Source of the DNA: Lepisosteus oculatus
Lineage: Eukaryota; Chordata; Actinopteri; Semionotiformes; Lepisosteidae
Assembly: GCF_040954835.1 (NCBI RefSeq)
Contig: NC_090697.1
Location: forward strand, 3,732,501-3,796,500
Direction: 5' to 3'
Length of the DNA: 64,000 bases
Below the pieces are notes generated by a model, which worked only from the letters and a program-made list of their open reading frames with translations, made no database searches and was not told the DNA's origin. Numbering within the stretch: the first letter of the stretch is position 1; the number at the start of each line of letters is the position of its first letter. Of this stretch, positions 1-11,913 are shown piece by piece. Both the position numbers and the translations under genes were made by a program.

Positions 1-917
1 AAAGTGCAGTGATGGTCCTCCCAAATCCTAGCTATCGCCCACTGTCTGGGATTAGTGTACACTTCATTCAATATTCCAACTCCTGTTTTTTCATGTACTT
101 CAATTTCATTTTTCTTGTTTTCAATATCATATACTTCAGAATTATTAAAAAGCAGGGATCATCAACATGAGGATGAAATTAAATTAAGATTTAGAAATTT
201 TTAAAATGTGTTAAGAGGAACAAACTCCTTTGAGCAATTTCCAACACATCACCATATGAAAAAATACACACAGCTGTATTGTGAAATGTGCTGTTGATCC
301 CATTGCTAAGGAAAGGGATAAAGGGAAAAGGATTCCCTTTTTTTGGTAAAATATCTTAAAATTAAGAAGTGTTAATAATAATAATTTTATTTAATGATAT
401 ACTTTGTTATATACTTTGATCAAGTGATATACTTTGTTCAAGTTAAAGACTTCAGTGCAGATCCAATGTCCAGGGTATTTCTTGCCTTGTGCCTATCTCT
501 TTTAAAAAGCTTTGACCTTAATTTGAACACCTAGGTCTGTGATCATGTGCATATTTGTTTTATCTTTAAATTGTCATTCTCCATCTACAACCCCCAAATG
601 ACTAATTAGCTTTTGAAATTGGAGAAAAATCACTGGCCTCAGGACAGCACCACTAAAACAACACAGATCAAAGTCAACCAAATTCATAACACAGCAACAC
701 AACACCTTATCCACTGGGACACACAAACACAAGACAAACGTGAATGCTGCAGTCCATAAAAACAATACACTAGTTGAATATCTGACCTGGCCATAAAAAT
801 CAGATAACACATTCTGGTTGTCCAGGGAGGAAAGACTGTGTTCTCACTCCCAGAAGAGGGAAATAAAGACAGAGATGCACTTTCTGCTGCTCTGTGAGAA
901 ATACTCTGGGTTTAGAC
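1..917. other. Intergenic, nothing recognised
   Basis: AT-rich sequence. I see no coding region, RNA gene or recognisable repeat family here. Short open frames on the minus strand have no domain character. Confidence 0.5.
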
Positions 918-2540
918 CAGGGGTCGGCAACGAACATGTTTTTAACAGCACATTCAAAGAATGTGACGTGTAATAACAGTCTAATAAGACACAAAATAAT
1001 TAAATTAAACAATAATAAAAACTGTGCTTGACTGTTCTGTAATTCATAGTAAGCAACATTGAATATGCTACTAAATTAAATCTCTTTGGTGCGGAAAAAA
1101 TTGATTCATTTTTGGCATTATTTTCAGTAGGCACTATTTTTTTCACAGGAAAGCAAAGTTAGATGTTCACTTATTTCAGTCAGTTACAGATGGGGAATAT
1201 CTAAAAGAGGATTTTCTTAGTTGTTCAGATGTATTTTTTAATTAGTTTGCCCAACATACACGATCATCGCTAGAATCAAAGACCTAGTTGTGTCTGCTAG
1301 ATTGGTGGAGAGACTCATGAAATGGCCCACAAAATTAACAAATAACAGATATTGGCATTAATAGATGGAAAAGTATTTGTGCTTGAAGCGTGTGTGGATA
1401 TAAACGACATACAGCGATGAGCAATTCTGGAGAGATACTGTGACTCAGATGAAATCTGAGAAGAGCTGTGCTTCCTTAAAACACAGCACAACTACAGGGG
1501 AACATGTATCTGAGATGTTTATCAATCATTTTGATAAATTGACATCAAGAAATATTTTTTGTGACGACTGATGGTGCCCGTTGTCGCAAAACAGATGTGA
1601 TTTATACAGATCATTGTGGATTACACTGGCCACCCCACAATAAACATTTATTTTACTGTTCATCAGGAAAATCTTCTTGGCAAGATTTTGAATTATGAGT
1701 GTAATAATGTGATAACTACAGTTCTGAAAAAAGTGACTTTTCTTGTTGTTCAATTTGCCTTTATACACCGACAGTCTCAAATTTAACTTCAGGAGGTGGA
1801 CAGTGCGTACAAGTACATTGAGCTTCAAAGCAATATTTATTGGCTAAACTATGTGAAGGTTTTGGCATGCTTTGTGAACTGCAAGATGAAAAATTGTTTT
1901 TTTCATTTTATTCTTTTTTTTTAATACCACCATGCATATGAACGAACTCAATCTCCTTTTGCGGGGTGCAGCTCAAACTCTTATGGTCTTTTCGAATCAT
2001 GGAAGGCATTTCTTGCAAAACAAGCCACTTTCTCTCAGGACACTGACCCTCAACTTTCTGCTATTTTCAAAATATTGCACAACCCATGTTGCTGAGTTGT
2101 TTTTCTGATTAAACCATATAGTTTTGATACCAGCAGCATTAAATGTTTCAGTGGATGGGTGTTGAGGATTTTGAAATGTAGCTGAAATGTAGTTAATTGA
2201 ATTACAGTGCTCAGATTAATGGAATTCAAAGTACTAGGATCTGTGAAACAAACTTGTGGTTACTGAAAGCAACCACAGTGTCTCTACCATGTAACAATGA
2301 CCTGTTGGAAGCCCCCTCCAGGTGAAAGTTGACTATTTGAAGAAAAAGGCATTTTCACTGCTCATGAAGTCAGTTCTTTGTTCCTGCTGTAGTCAATTAA
2401 CAACTGAACACTCAGAGGTTTACATGCTGCTTAAAGTATCACCCATGAGCTTGAGATGGGAGAAGTCAGCAATAGCACGGAAATCCATAAAAACTCTTAA
2501 TAACTCTTGTTATACCCTTTTTGAAAGTTGCCGACCCCTG
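918..2540 (+). mobile_element. Degenerate hAT (Charlie-type) DNA transposon
   Basis: The element is bounded by inverted termini CAGGGGTCGGCAAC (918) and GTTGCCGACCCCTG (ending 2540), a typical hAT/Charlie terminal sequence. The interior reads in broken frames on the + strand as a hAT transposase of the ZBED5/GTF2IRD2/FAM200 kind. A TTDGA-like stretch lies near 1565-1580, and near 1650-1735 a stretch resembles the conserved 'HQENL...KIL...V' segment of that family. Several stops and frameshifts interrupt it, so it is inactive. No clear 8-bp target duplication remains, which fits an old insertion. The family call rests on the termini plus remembered transposase motifs; a hAT profile search would settle it. 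Confidence 0.72.
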
Positions 2541-2550
2541 GACAAGTGAA

Positions 2551-2860
2551 ACATTCTTCCCTAAAGTAACAAACCTAATTCTAGAATTTCCACACCTGCC
2601 AAAATCAGAACAACTTCTAATCCAACTAGGGGACGTGGGAGGAAAATCAATAGAGCTAGCTGTCCAGTGTGTGATCTGCATCAGTGAGCCTGTATCTCAA
2701 TAAAGTCTTGTTATACTGTATGTGACTGTCCAATTATGTGTTTGTACTGTAAATGTCTGTAAACATTGTGCTTATTATATAGTCTCTGTTTTGGCAACAA
2801 TACAATTTGTCGGTGCTGCCAATAACCCTCATTGGATTTGAATTTGAATTTGAAATCTAT
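2551..2860 (+). mobile_element. LINE 3'-end fragment (L2/Babar-like tail)
   Basis: The fragment follows the hAT element directly. It ends in a short tandem of TTTGAAT units after 'CCCTCATTGGATTTGAA', the style of tail seen on fish L2/Babar-type LINEs, and has an AATAAAG near 2700. Only the 3' end is present, as expected for a 5'-truncated LINE copy. Confidence 0.45.
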
Positions 2861-2879
2861 GGTGGTTAATCAAAATTGA

Positions 2880-4600
2880 AGAAAAACACTTAATACACTG
2901 AAAGACTTCATACAAAGAAACAAGAGAGAGAAAGGTAAGAACAAAAGATGAAGTGAGAGACAGGGAAGCTGAAGCAGCAGGTGAGCGGACCTTGTTCTGG
3001 TGCTGGATGTGGTGATGTATTCTTAGAATAGGTAGATTGACTCCCTTTCACTTTTGGACAGCAAGGAATATTTAGCATGTGCTTGTATAAGGACACTTGC
3101 TGAATCTCTTGTTGGCCTGTTTAGGTGTTACTGTATACAAAATTTCAGGTTACAAGGTTAGCAGTTAGTCAGTTCATATTTAGAAATAATTAACTGTTTT
3201 TTTATGAAGAACTAGACTCACTCACTCAGAACTCAAAACAGAGTTTCAAAGTGAATTTCTATTTCACACTTCTTGCTTCTCTTCAATCAGTTGATGAAAC
3301 GTTTAAACAGATGCAGTAGCTAGAATCAGTATTTGGCTTTCTATAAGACATCTGCAGCTTGGAAAAGAAAACCTTAAAACAGATAAGGAAATTTTATATA
3401 AAACTAGAGTCAACAATGACACATAGAAATTCGAAAGATATTGATGATGCAGAATTGTGAAGTGTGCTTCAGGCTTTTTCAAGACGATTTTGGGATCATT
3501 CAACTCCTGAAGAATTAAGAAAGTTTTATTTTTAAATGCAGTTTTCCAAATATTTTTATAACATTACACAGTCTTTAGACTTTGTAATTTTCTGTAGCAA
3601 ATATGGGACATATATTGTCAAAGCTAAAATTAAAGAACAAAATGTTTTACCAGCCAGTTTATCTAAGGGGTGATGTGTGATTGCATGGTTCACTAAAGGC
3701 ACCAGCTGCTTCTTTTAATAACAATCCCCCCTCCATTCAGGCACTATCAGGCACACATGCCTGATGTCTGTGTGTCAGCAATAATTTCAAGGACCTGAGC
3801 TTTCTCCCAGACAGGTCATCAAATACACTGAACTGTCTGAACTGACTGTGGTATCTGAGTACCTGCCATTAGCATTCAATATGCAATAGGCTTATTTGGT
3901 TAATATCTAACTCTGGTCTGACTTCATCATGTTACTCCTGCCAGTGTTATTTAGTTCCCTGAGTTTTTACATTACATTAATAAATTCTCAGATTATCTCA
4001 CCATTATCTGAATGCTTCCTTACCTCTCACTATTCCTCATTAATTTCAAATTCTCTATAAAACTGATTTAACCTTGCTACAAGTTTCTTTTCTCCATCTA
4101 ATCTAACTTATTTTCTGCCTGAGATTGCAAGCCTGATCACTCTCTACATTTGGTTCTTACTATAGCTCCTTTATTTTCTCATTGTGCTATGCGTAATTCC
4201 TTTAATCAACATTTCTGATGTTCTACTTTTTTGTCAACACTTCTCTCAGCTCTAAAGGACTGAGCAGGTCCTTTTTAAACCTTTCCAGTCGTTTACAAAT
4301 CTTTGCTCTCCATAGTTGTAAAAATCTGTCTCCCGTATTCCCATTTTCTCACTTGCTTTCTTTCATACTATCTCTTTTTAATTCTTTTATTTCCCTTTCC
4401 ATCTCAATTTCTCATGTCATCACACATCTGTAGAAGGCTCCACGGATGTGTTTATTCTTCCTTCCTTTTTACTTTTCTATATGGAATGAAACTGTACTCT
4501 GTCAACAACAAATACACAATTTACATCTGTATTAATGGAATTATTTTTTTAAATGAATAATTTGTATTGTTATACCCTAGACAATGTGCTAGCATATTCA
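2880..4600. other. Upstream flank of TAAR gene 1, no gene seen
   Basis: This is non-coding. The part at about 3850-4000 resembles flanks found upstream of gene 3 (about 20640-20800), the ghost locus (about 37080-37210) and gene 5 (about 40975-41130). The shared pieces are a 'ctgacttcatca' core and a 'cctgccagtg' piece. This suggests the duplicated unit began at least 0.8-1 kb before the promoter. Nothing else is recognised. Confidence 0.4.
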
Positions 4601-4620
4601 CCAGTTATAAGATCTGTTTT

Positions 4621-4787
4621 CCAATGGGGAATACTGTTGTTCCATAAGCTAAAGGGATGAGGATGATATGCATTACTGAGAGCTGGAATATTAGAAGTAC
4701 TTGCAACTGGGATTTAGGTGGTTATCAGTATATAAAACAGCAATGCACAAAGTAAAAGACCATACTGACTTCAGCAATCTGAACAAG
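4621..4787 (+). promoter_or_regulatory. Promoter and non-coding exon 1 of TAAR gene 1
   Basis: The block CCAATGGGGAATACTG at 4621 is followed by GTTCCATAAG. TATATAAAAC lies at 4729-4738. The presumed first exon ends TCTGAACAAG at 4787, before donor GTAAGC. TATA-to-donor spacing is 58 bp, so with a start about 25-30 bp after TATA the exon would be only about 30 nt. The same order recurs before all six intact genes, and that recurrence is the main evidence. Confidence 0.75.
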
Positions 4788-6535
4788 GTAAGCTTGTGAA
4801 GATTTTCTAACCCTAGTATTTTATATTAATCTTAATAAAATTAAATGTTTTTTACATTAAAAAAAAGATTTATAAAGAATCAATATAAATATACATTAAT
4901 TACACTACATCAATGAGGTAGAATAAAATATAACAAGATATAGTGGAGTAAATGTAAATTAAAACTCTGCACCAATAGGTATGGAATTGTGAGTCTTAAT
5001 GTAGCACACTATTCAATTTCAGTTTTAATGAGCTATAAACTGACACTGATGAAGATTCACAGTGCTTCATATTAAATAGCTGCTCCCATAACAACCTCCA
5101 GTGTTCTATCAAAAGCTTCTTATTTCCCACTAAGTTGTTCCACTGAAAGTGTTAATTAACACAGATTGAGAAAAAATTAACATGTTTTTTCTAAATCATA
5201 ATGATGCATTCACTATTCTCTTCCCAGGATAAAACAGAAAGTTATATGCGTTTATTTTTTAATCTTTAGTTACTAATCAAGTAGTTCTAATGAATTGTAC
5301 ATTGTTTTTACTTGTTGTAATAAAGGCTGTTTTTGTACTCTACGACTTATACTAGTCAGTGAAAGATCTTGTTTTTATAACATTGTCCTTTTAAGCTTTG
5401 TTAAATATATGTTTCCTCAATTTTAAATCTAATCATTTCTGAATACTTAAACTTGATTATTAAGATTGTTTGATTAACACATACTATTATTTATTTACGT
5501 GTATTGATACATTAACAAAGCTATTTAAAACTAATCCATTTTTATTTGTTTTATTAAAGCATTTTAAAAAACTTTATCTATTTCTTTATTAAATTTCTCA
5601 TAGAGTACATATGCTTCCTTTATCTTGCTTCGTGTATATGAAATTCCAAAGCAACTCATATTTTCCCTTGACAATTTAAATTAATAGCTGGTTTATCAAT
5701 TCCTATCACTTAAATACTTTTTCAATATATGTGTCCAGTGAAAACTTCCACCTATGAATATAACTTATAGCATGCTTAATTTGAAATGAGTGCAAAATCT
5801 ACTCCCAATAACAAAATCATTTAATAAACAGAATTGTATTTTTTTCACAAAAAATACTAAACTAATACTTATTGAGCCTAATATAAGAAAGAACTGTATA
5901 GTTTAAAAAAAACTGTAGACAGAATTTGGAAGATGCAAAGACATTAAAAAATAGCAAAGTCCAAATGGCAAACAAAATCCGTTTTGTAGTAAGGTATTAT
6001 AGTAATCAATATTAAAATCAGTGCTCAAAAAACGTTTTTGAAAACTAATATAAAAGAAAGACTTTAAAACAAAGCAAATATTATGATTACAAAACAATAA
6101 ATTTACTGTATAGAAGACTGTTCTGAAGTATTTTAACCTTATATAGCCATGTACAATACATACTGTGTTAAGAAAAGAAAATCACATTGAAAATGTATGG
6201 CTTGTTTAACTGGATTACCATCAAGCAATTGGTCCTATAAGTAATTTCAAAAACAGAACATTCAGTACAGCATTTTAGAAGAAAAGTAATAATTTTACAT
6301 AAAGTTAAAATAATTTATATAAAGAAAAAGTTAGTCTTTGTTTCCCTGTTTGTAATTACAGGTCATGACATTTGAAACTAGGTTTCTGAACATACTTAAA
6401 GAGGGTATGTTTTTACATAAACAAGTGCATCATTTTAAAATATTTGTGATACAGGTAATTGCGTTTTTATATCAGTCTAAATGTATATCTGATATTGTAT
6501 GGTATCTAAAATAATTTAAAGTTTTTGTCTTCCAG
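4788..6535 (+). other. Intron 1 of TAAR gene 1 (5' UTR intron)
   Basis: The donor is AAG|GTAAGC at 4787/4788. The acceptor is GTTTTTGTCTTCCAG ending at 6535, giving 1748 bp. The intron is very AT-rich and contains no gene or clear transposon. Inferred from sequence signals and from the matching layout in the paralogs; there is no transcript evidence. Confidence 0.65.
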
Positions 6536-6565
6536 GAAACAAATTTTCACTCACGTCTGTACAAA

Positions 6566-7606
6566 ATGAACTTTTCTCAGACTGGAATGACTGAAAACAT
6601 TCACTATTGTTATGAATCTATGAACAAGTCATGTCTGAAACATGTTTATTTGATAACTGTACGTTCTCCACTTTATCTGATCTTTGTAGCAGTCATTTTG
6701 TTCACTGTTTGTGGAAACCTGTTTGTCATCATTTCCATTGCTCACTTCAAACAGCTTCACACACCGACCAATTTTCTTGTTCTCTCATTAGCAGTTGCTG
6801 ACTTTCTATTAGGAGGATTTATAATGCCTCCCAGTATGGTCCGATCCCTTGAAACTTGTTGGTACTATGGAGACTTGTTTTGTAAAATCCATTCCAGCAC
6901 AGATGTCATGTTATCCACTACTTCTATTTTGCATCTCTCCTTCATTTCAATCGATCGATATTATGCTGTGTGTGAACCACTAAAATACAAAACTAAAATC
7001 ACTGTTTGTGTTGCACTTTATATGGTTATTATCAGCTGGGCTGTGTCAGCTGTTATTGGATTTGGAATGATCTTTCTAGAGTTAAATATAAAGGGGATGG
7101 AAGATACCTACTACAACAGATTTGATTGTGTAGGTGGCTGTGTCCTAATACAGAGTGAAGCATCAAGCACAATTTCCTCCACACTTTCTTTTTACATCCC
7201 TGGGTTTATGATGGTAGGAATCTATTTTAAAATTTTCCTTGTAGCAAGGAGACAAGCCCGGACAATTCAAGGAATAGTATCCCAGAGTAAGAGCTCAGAA
7301 GACGGCAAAACAATGACTTCAAGCAAGACAGAAAGAAAAGCTGCAAAAACTCTGGGAATAGTAATGGGGGTCTTTCTCAGCTGCTGGACACCATTTTTCT
7401 TGTGTAATATCATGGATCCTATTTTTAATTATTCAATTCCGCCCGTTTTACTTGACACTCTTGTGTGGCTAGGGTACTTAAATTCTACATTTAATCCTCT
7501 TGTCTATGCTTTCTTTTACAACTGGTTCAGAAAAGCTCTTGGTATGATTGTGTTTGGGAAAATATTTCAAGCAAATTCTTCAAGAACAAGACTAATTACA
7601 GATTAA
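6566..7606 (+). CDS. TAAR1-like: Trace amine-associated receptor, TAAR1-like (gene 1)
   Basis: This is a 346-residue class A GPCR expected at the cell surface, sensing biogenic or trace amines and normally signalling through Gs/Golf. All seven helices are present: N51 (1.50), D79 (2.50), C106 (3.25), D113 (3.32, the amine-binding aspartate), DRY at 130-132, W158 (4.50), ECL2 cysteines C188/C192, P212 (5.50), CWTPFF at 273-278, Y304 (7.43) and NP at 310-311. The TAAR signature NSTFNPLVYAFFYNWFR covers 306-322. N-glycosylation sites N2 and N20 and cysteines C15/C23 lie in the short N-terminus. ECL2 (LELNIKG...VGGC) and the tail GKIFQANSSR match vertebrate TAAR1 best from memory. The ATG lies 30 nt after the acceptor. 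The coding part is a single exon. It keeps both pocket residues D3.32 and F6.51, so of the six it is the best candidate for an ordinary amine receptor. Confidence 0.95.
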   Translation: MNFSQTGMTENIHYCYESMNKSCLKHVYLITVRSPLYLIFVAVILFTVCGNLFVIISIAHFKQLHTPTNFLVLSLAVADFLLGGFIMPPSMVRSLETCWYYGDLFCKIHSSTDVMLSTTSILHLSFISIDRYYAVCEPLKYKTKITVCVALYMVIISWAVSAVIGFGMIFLELNIKGMEDTYYNRFDCVGGCVLIQSEASSTISSTLSFYIPGFMMVGIYFKIFLVARRQARTIQGIVSQSKSSEDGKTMTSSKTERKAAKTLGIVMGVFLSCWTPFFLCNIMDPIFNYSIPPVLLDTLVWLGYLNSTFNPLVYAFFYNWFRKALGMIVFGKIFQANSSRTRLITD

Positions 7607-8222
7607 AAAATTGATGTTTAATCCTACGGTATATGAATTATATGATATACTGTATGGAAACAAAGGGTATGAGAATATTGTGATACAAAAACCAATGAAG
7701 ATAAATGGAATTATCAGTTTTCTGAGAGGTATAAATGAAGGATAAGGAGACTTTTGTTAAACATTTGAAAGAAACAGAAGAAAAAATTCAACTGAGATAA
7801 TAATTTGTAAAATTCAGACATAGGACTATTATACATTTTCAAAGGACAGACTGATTGAAAATTATGATCACTGTAATCACTTGTTTCACTAAAACAGTAT
7901 ATTTGCATCTCTAAATAAATGTTTCTTTCTTCATAGTGTACTGCATACTTGGTATGTAATTCTGATGTGGGCTTAATGTTTCCTTGTTTTATGAGGAACA
8001 GCTGAGAAGGTAGTGTGTTTTATCTGTATGATCTTAGACATTGTAATGGAAAACGGAATAGTTTAATTTCATCTGTAAACTACAAACAACCTTATTCCAT
8101 TTGTATCTTACCCTAAAATATTGCCCTAAAAATTTTATCTTAAAAATAATATATTTTAAAGATGATGACTTCTCTGAATGTACGATTACTTTCCTCTAAT
8201 TCATGCAATGTGACATGATTTT
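7607..8222 (+). other. 3' flank and probable 3' UTR of gene 1
   Basis: AT-rich. AATAAATG near 7915 could serve as a polyadenylation signal. No other feature is seen before the pseudogene. Confidence 0.4.
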
Positions 8223-9010
8223 CGCTGTTATTGGATTTGGATTTATGTTTCTATAGTTACAGTAAATATAAAGGGGATGGAAGACGTGTACTGTGAGCAC
8301 TAGGTAGCAGTAGTCTGATACAGAGTGGAACATCAAGCCTGATTTCTTCCCGACTGGCACTTTACATTACTGGATTAATTAGGTTAGGAATCTATTTCTT
8401 AAGTAGGTAGGATGGTGATGCAGCGGTTAGCAGTACTGCCTTACAGTGCTTGACTCCTGGATTTAATTCTAGACCTGAGGTGCTATCTGTTAGGAGTTTG
8501 TATATTCACCCCAAATGTGAAGGGGCTTCCTTCTACATTCCAAAGCCATACTGATAGGTTAATTGGCTTCTGGGAAAAATAGCTGTAGGTGTGGGTGTAT
8601 GCTTGTCTGTGTGCATCTACCTGCAATGGACTGGAGACACCTCCTGTTGCTTGCTGGGATAGGCTCCGGCTCACCCTCCAACCCTGAACTGGAAGCAATG
8701 GTTAGTGAATGCATGGACGTATCTATTTCAAAATGTCCTTGTAGAAAGGAGACAAGACAATTCAAACAAAGCACCAGGAGGACAAGGAGGACTTCAAGGA
8801 GAACAGAATGAAAAGCTACAAGACTCTGGCTATAATGATGTGGATTTTCAGTTATTGTGTTTGTGTAATTAGCATGGATTTTTTTTCCATTCCACCTGTT
8901 TGTGTTAAGCTACATTCCACATTTAATTCTCTTGTCTGTGCTTTTTTTTATCCCGTTCAATTGTCTCTGGTTCAGTATGATTATCTTTGGATATTTCAGG
9001 ATGGATCGAT
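8223..9010 (+). pseudogene. TAAR pseudogene, 3' part only, split by a SINE
   Basis: The homology to the intact genes starts in TM4 ('gctgttattggatttgga' near 8226) and continues through ECL2, TM5 and, after a SINE, ICL3, TM6 and TM7 to about 9000. The copy lacks TM1-TM3 and the promoter. It carries an in-frame TAG in the 'ttctatagttac' stretch (about 8250), small deletions around ECL2, loss of the CWxPFF motif and a corrupted NSTFNP region ('ttccacatttaattctcttgtctgtgc'). It lies 0.6 kb behind gene 1, so it probably arose as a truncated tandem copy. It cannot encode a receptor. Confidence 0.88.
8398..8720 (+). mobile_element. tRNA-headed SINE with L2-type tail, inside the TAAR pseudogene
   Basis: The head 'gatgcagcggttagcactgcc'-like segment (about 8415) is followed by the conserved body 'taggttaattggcttctggg' (about 8558-8577) and the tail 'ggataggctccggctc...ccctgaactgga' (about 8660-8695). 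This is a common fish SINE layout. It is flanked by ATCTATTT at 8390-8397 and again at 8721-8728, a target duplication cut from TAAR coding sequence. The insertion therefore postdates the partial duplication or disabled the copy. Confidence 0.82.
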
Positions 9011-10635
9011 AGAAAAATAATACCAATTGACAACCCATTGATATTTTATTATTAATCATAATAATACAGTGGTACAGTACTTTGTTTTTCTCTTCACGGA
9101 ACTTGACCATGTCTACACTTTACCAGGTTTAGCTTTGATGAAGGACACTGTTTCCCAAAATATACCAATGTGATTACAAAATAAAATGAAATTTAACAAA
9201 ATGTTTGTGGAGTATTATATAATTAAAACAGTGAACATAATTTTGCAATATCTGGTGCAATAAGACTCAATTGTTATAAACATTCACATGATTTGAACTT
9301 ACACTCTTCTATTTCAGACGTTTGGCAATACAGAGCAATGTATAGAGAGTGGGAAGGTAACAAAAATTCAAATTTCTGCACTGCAAATTCTGGATTTCCA
9401 TTTTTTCATCCCTAAACAGATAATAACAGATAATTGCTTACCTTTGGTCTGTAGCAGAGCAACAGATTGTGGAGTATTAGTCTTGGGTTAGAACATCAGA
9501 AGTGGGGTACAAAAAAAAAATCCTCATCAGGTTGCTAGAGAAATTGGCTTCACCTGTAGGCAAACTGATTTCGCTGAGAGATGAAAGAAGTTGTCGTCTG
9601 TATCATGAGTAGACCGGCAAAATCTATGTATGAGACACCAAAAACAAAAACAAAAAGACACCAAAAGTGTATTATGGATGAGAAAACATCCAGGTTATAT
9701 AATAGTGAGACATACATCTCTGACCAAACAGGACTAGCTACTTAAGATAATACAAGGTAACAAATGGAAAATTAGAACAGATAGGGTTTAAGACATTATA
9801 GACGATTTGTACTTTTGTAAGGGTAAAGATATGGGAACAATTGTTAGAACTCAGTACAAGAATGCTTGAAAAAAATATTGGAAGAGACTTTCAACATGGA
9901 TTTAAAAAAAAGAATGTTCACATATAATATAAAAGATCCCCATTTGTGGAAGTGAGGCTTAGGAGACCTGCACTCAAATCATTTGAACACAGATGTAAAA
10001 CAAATGTCCAGGCTTCAATCAGCCGTTGCTAAATAAACAAAGGAAAAGATTTTCTAAAAAAAGAAACCTGGCTAGTATTTCACTAAGCTCTAAAATATGT
10101 ACTTCTTCCTGAACACGTCCAATTTTATTACTGAGCTAAACAGTAATACTATTAGTACAACTTCTCCCTGGGTTACACAAAATGCAACATACACAAATTT
10201 CAACTTTATGTAAAAGCTTCCAATGGATCCCGTTTTTACATTGGGGATTTACAAACATAGATCACGTTTGTAAAGGGTGAATAGTGTAGCAAGTTCTTTC
10301 CATGGATGAATAGAGCAGAATAGACATAATAGAGACTCTGTTTTACGTTTCAGTCTTGTTTGCGTATTTGCACATGTGATAACCGCTTGTTAATTTGTGC
10401 TTTTAATTGAAATTTGTAAGTAATCTATATTGCAATCATGTCAAGGAAGCACCCAAGTGATTTTGTTATTTACTGTATTTTATATTTCATGTTTAATTAC
10501 TAACAGCATACTGTAGATAATGAAAAGTATATTATTTCAAATTTGTTAAATGATAATTCTCTCTAATTTGTCCACTGTACTGTATATCTTTAAGTGTGTG
10601 CTATATTTGATGTTTAATTATTCTAATCATAGGGA
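9011..10635. other. Intergenic, nothing recognised
   Basis: Non-coding AT-rich DNA with several A-runs. No confident gene, RNA or repeat family seen. Confidence 0.4.
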
Positions 10636-10639
10636 TTTA

Positions 10640-11175
10640 GTTGTGGCATGACACAGGGGCGTGTCCAGTGTGGAGGCGGAGCCCTGGAGGAAGGGTGACG
10701 CTTCGTCTTCGTAGTCCAGCTGTTCTGGCTGTTAGAGGATGAGCCCCAGCTGTGAGGGCTCTATAAAGGCACACTGGACACCCAACAAGGGGACAAGCAG
10801 GGCCACCCTGGAAGGGGAGGATCATTTCACTGGTGGCCCTGGAGGGGATGAGGCCATTGTTCTTTTTCTTTTCCTTTTTTCTTTTTGCCTGTAACGTTAC
10901 ACATCTATATCGGGGCAGGCTGAGCTTTTTCACACACCAAGTTTTTATTTTGTTCTGGCCTTGCACTTCCTGCTCTTTCAGACTGGACCCTGTGAAATAG
11001 GGTAAGCCAAGCCTGGATGTCGCAATGCATAGTGACACACATTTCTTTTTGCTCTTTGTTCTGTTTTTCACCATTTTTGCGTTATTTTCGGTTCTTGCCA
11101 ACCTCACACCGGTGCTTCCGTCCCTCATTTAGGGGTGTTGACTTGGGGCAACCATGTTGTGAAAGGCGCTATACA
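10640..11175 (+). repeat. GC-richer interspersed repeat ending in GAATTGAATTG
   Basis: Base composition changes sharply from the AT-rich flanks. A TATA-like CTATAAAGG lies near 10759. The end 'gtgaaaggcgctatacattgaattgaattg' (about 11139-11168) is a widespread fish repeat tail, seen reversed at 40330. The family is not identified; it could be a non-autonomous LINE/SINE or LTR-like unit. The 163-aa open frame on the minus strand has no recognisable domain and I do not call it a gene. Confidence 0.4.
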
Positions 11176-11438
11176 TTGAATTGAATTGCATTTGACCAGT
11201 GCTCACCACGGCTCTGCCCACTCCCTCACTGTTACACTATAGATGGAGGAAGTTTCTTTTTTCTTTACCTCATGAACAGCTACTGTAGATGCTGCTATGT
11301 TCTTTCTCTTGCTCTTAACCCCACTTCATGAACAGCACCACACTTGTCGACCATTAAAGGACAATAAATCCTTGGTGAGCCTTTAATTCTGTTCTCCTGT
11401 TTCTCCATCCTCACTCACAAACACAGCTGACCAATAAG

Positions 11439-11913
11439 GAATGTGTCACGATTGTAGTCCCTCCTCCTTAAGGGCGCTCCGGCTCTTTCACTTCGGACCT
11501 CATTTTGTGCACCTGCCCCTTGTTCCAGCCTCCTTCCAGCCCCATTTAAAAGCCAGACGCTGACACCAATCAGGGCTCTGCATTGGTTTCCGCATCATGC
11601 GAGCCCGGGACCTGGATGTGCCTGGCTCTGTTATGCTTTTAGTTTCTGTTCCCGTTCCTGTTTCCCCTGCCGGTCCCCACTTGGTTTTGGTTTTTAATCG
11701 TTATTCCGGATGGATCGCCTGGCTTTGGACTTTTGCTCTGTCTTTGGGTCCCTCTTTTGACTCATCCCCAGATTGTTTGCCTTGGCCACACCTTCCCCGA
11801 CCACCAGCACTCCATTGACACGCCCCCCCGTATTCATTCCCGTATTTTCTTCACTTTTCACTGGATCGTGTCATCCGCATAGGGTCCGGAAAGAACGCTT
11901 TCGTTACAGAATG
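11439..11913 (+). mobile_element. Solo LTR of a Gypsy/retrovirus-like element
   Basis: An LTR of 465 bp (11444-11908) begins TGTCACG and ends CGTTACA, with perfect 5-bp target duplications GAATG at 11439-11443 and 11909-11913. Its GC content is well above the flanks. It is a fossil left by LTR-LTR recombination. The intact duplication suggests moderate to young age. Confidence 0.82.

Noticed and set aside
10637-11128. 163-codon minus-strand frame as a gene
   Set aside because: It lies in a GC-richer repeat, has low-complexity Lys runs and no recognised domain. More likely a chance frame.
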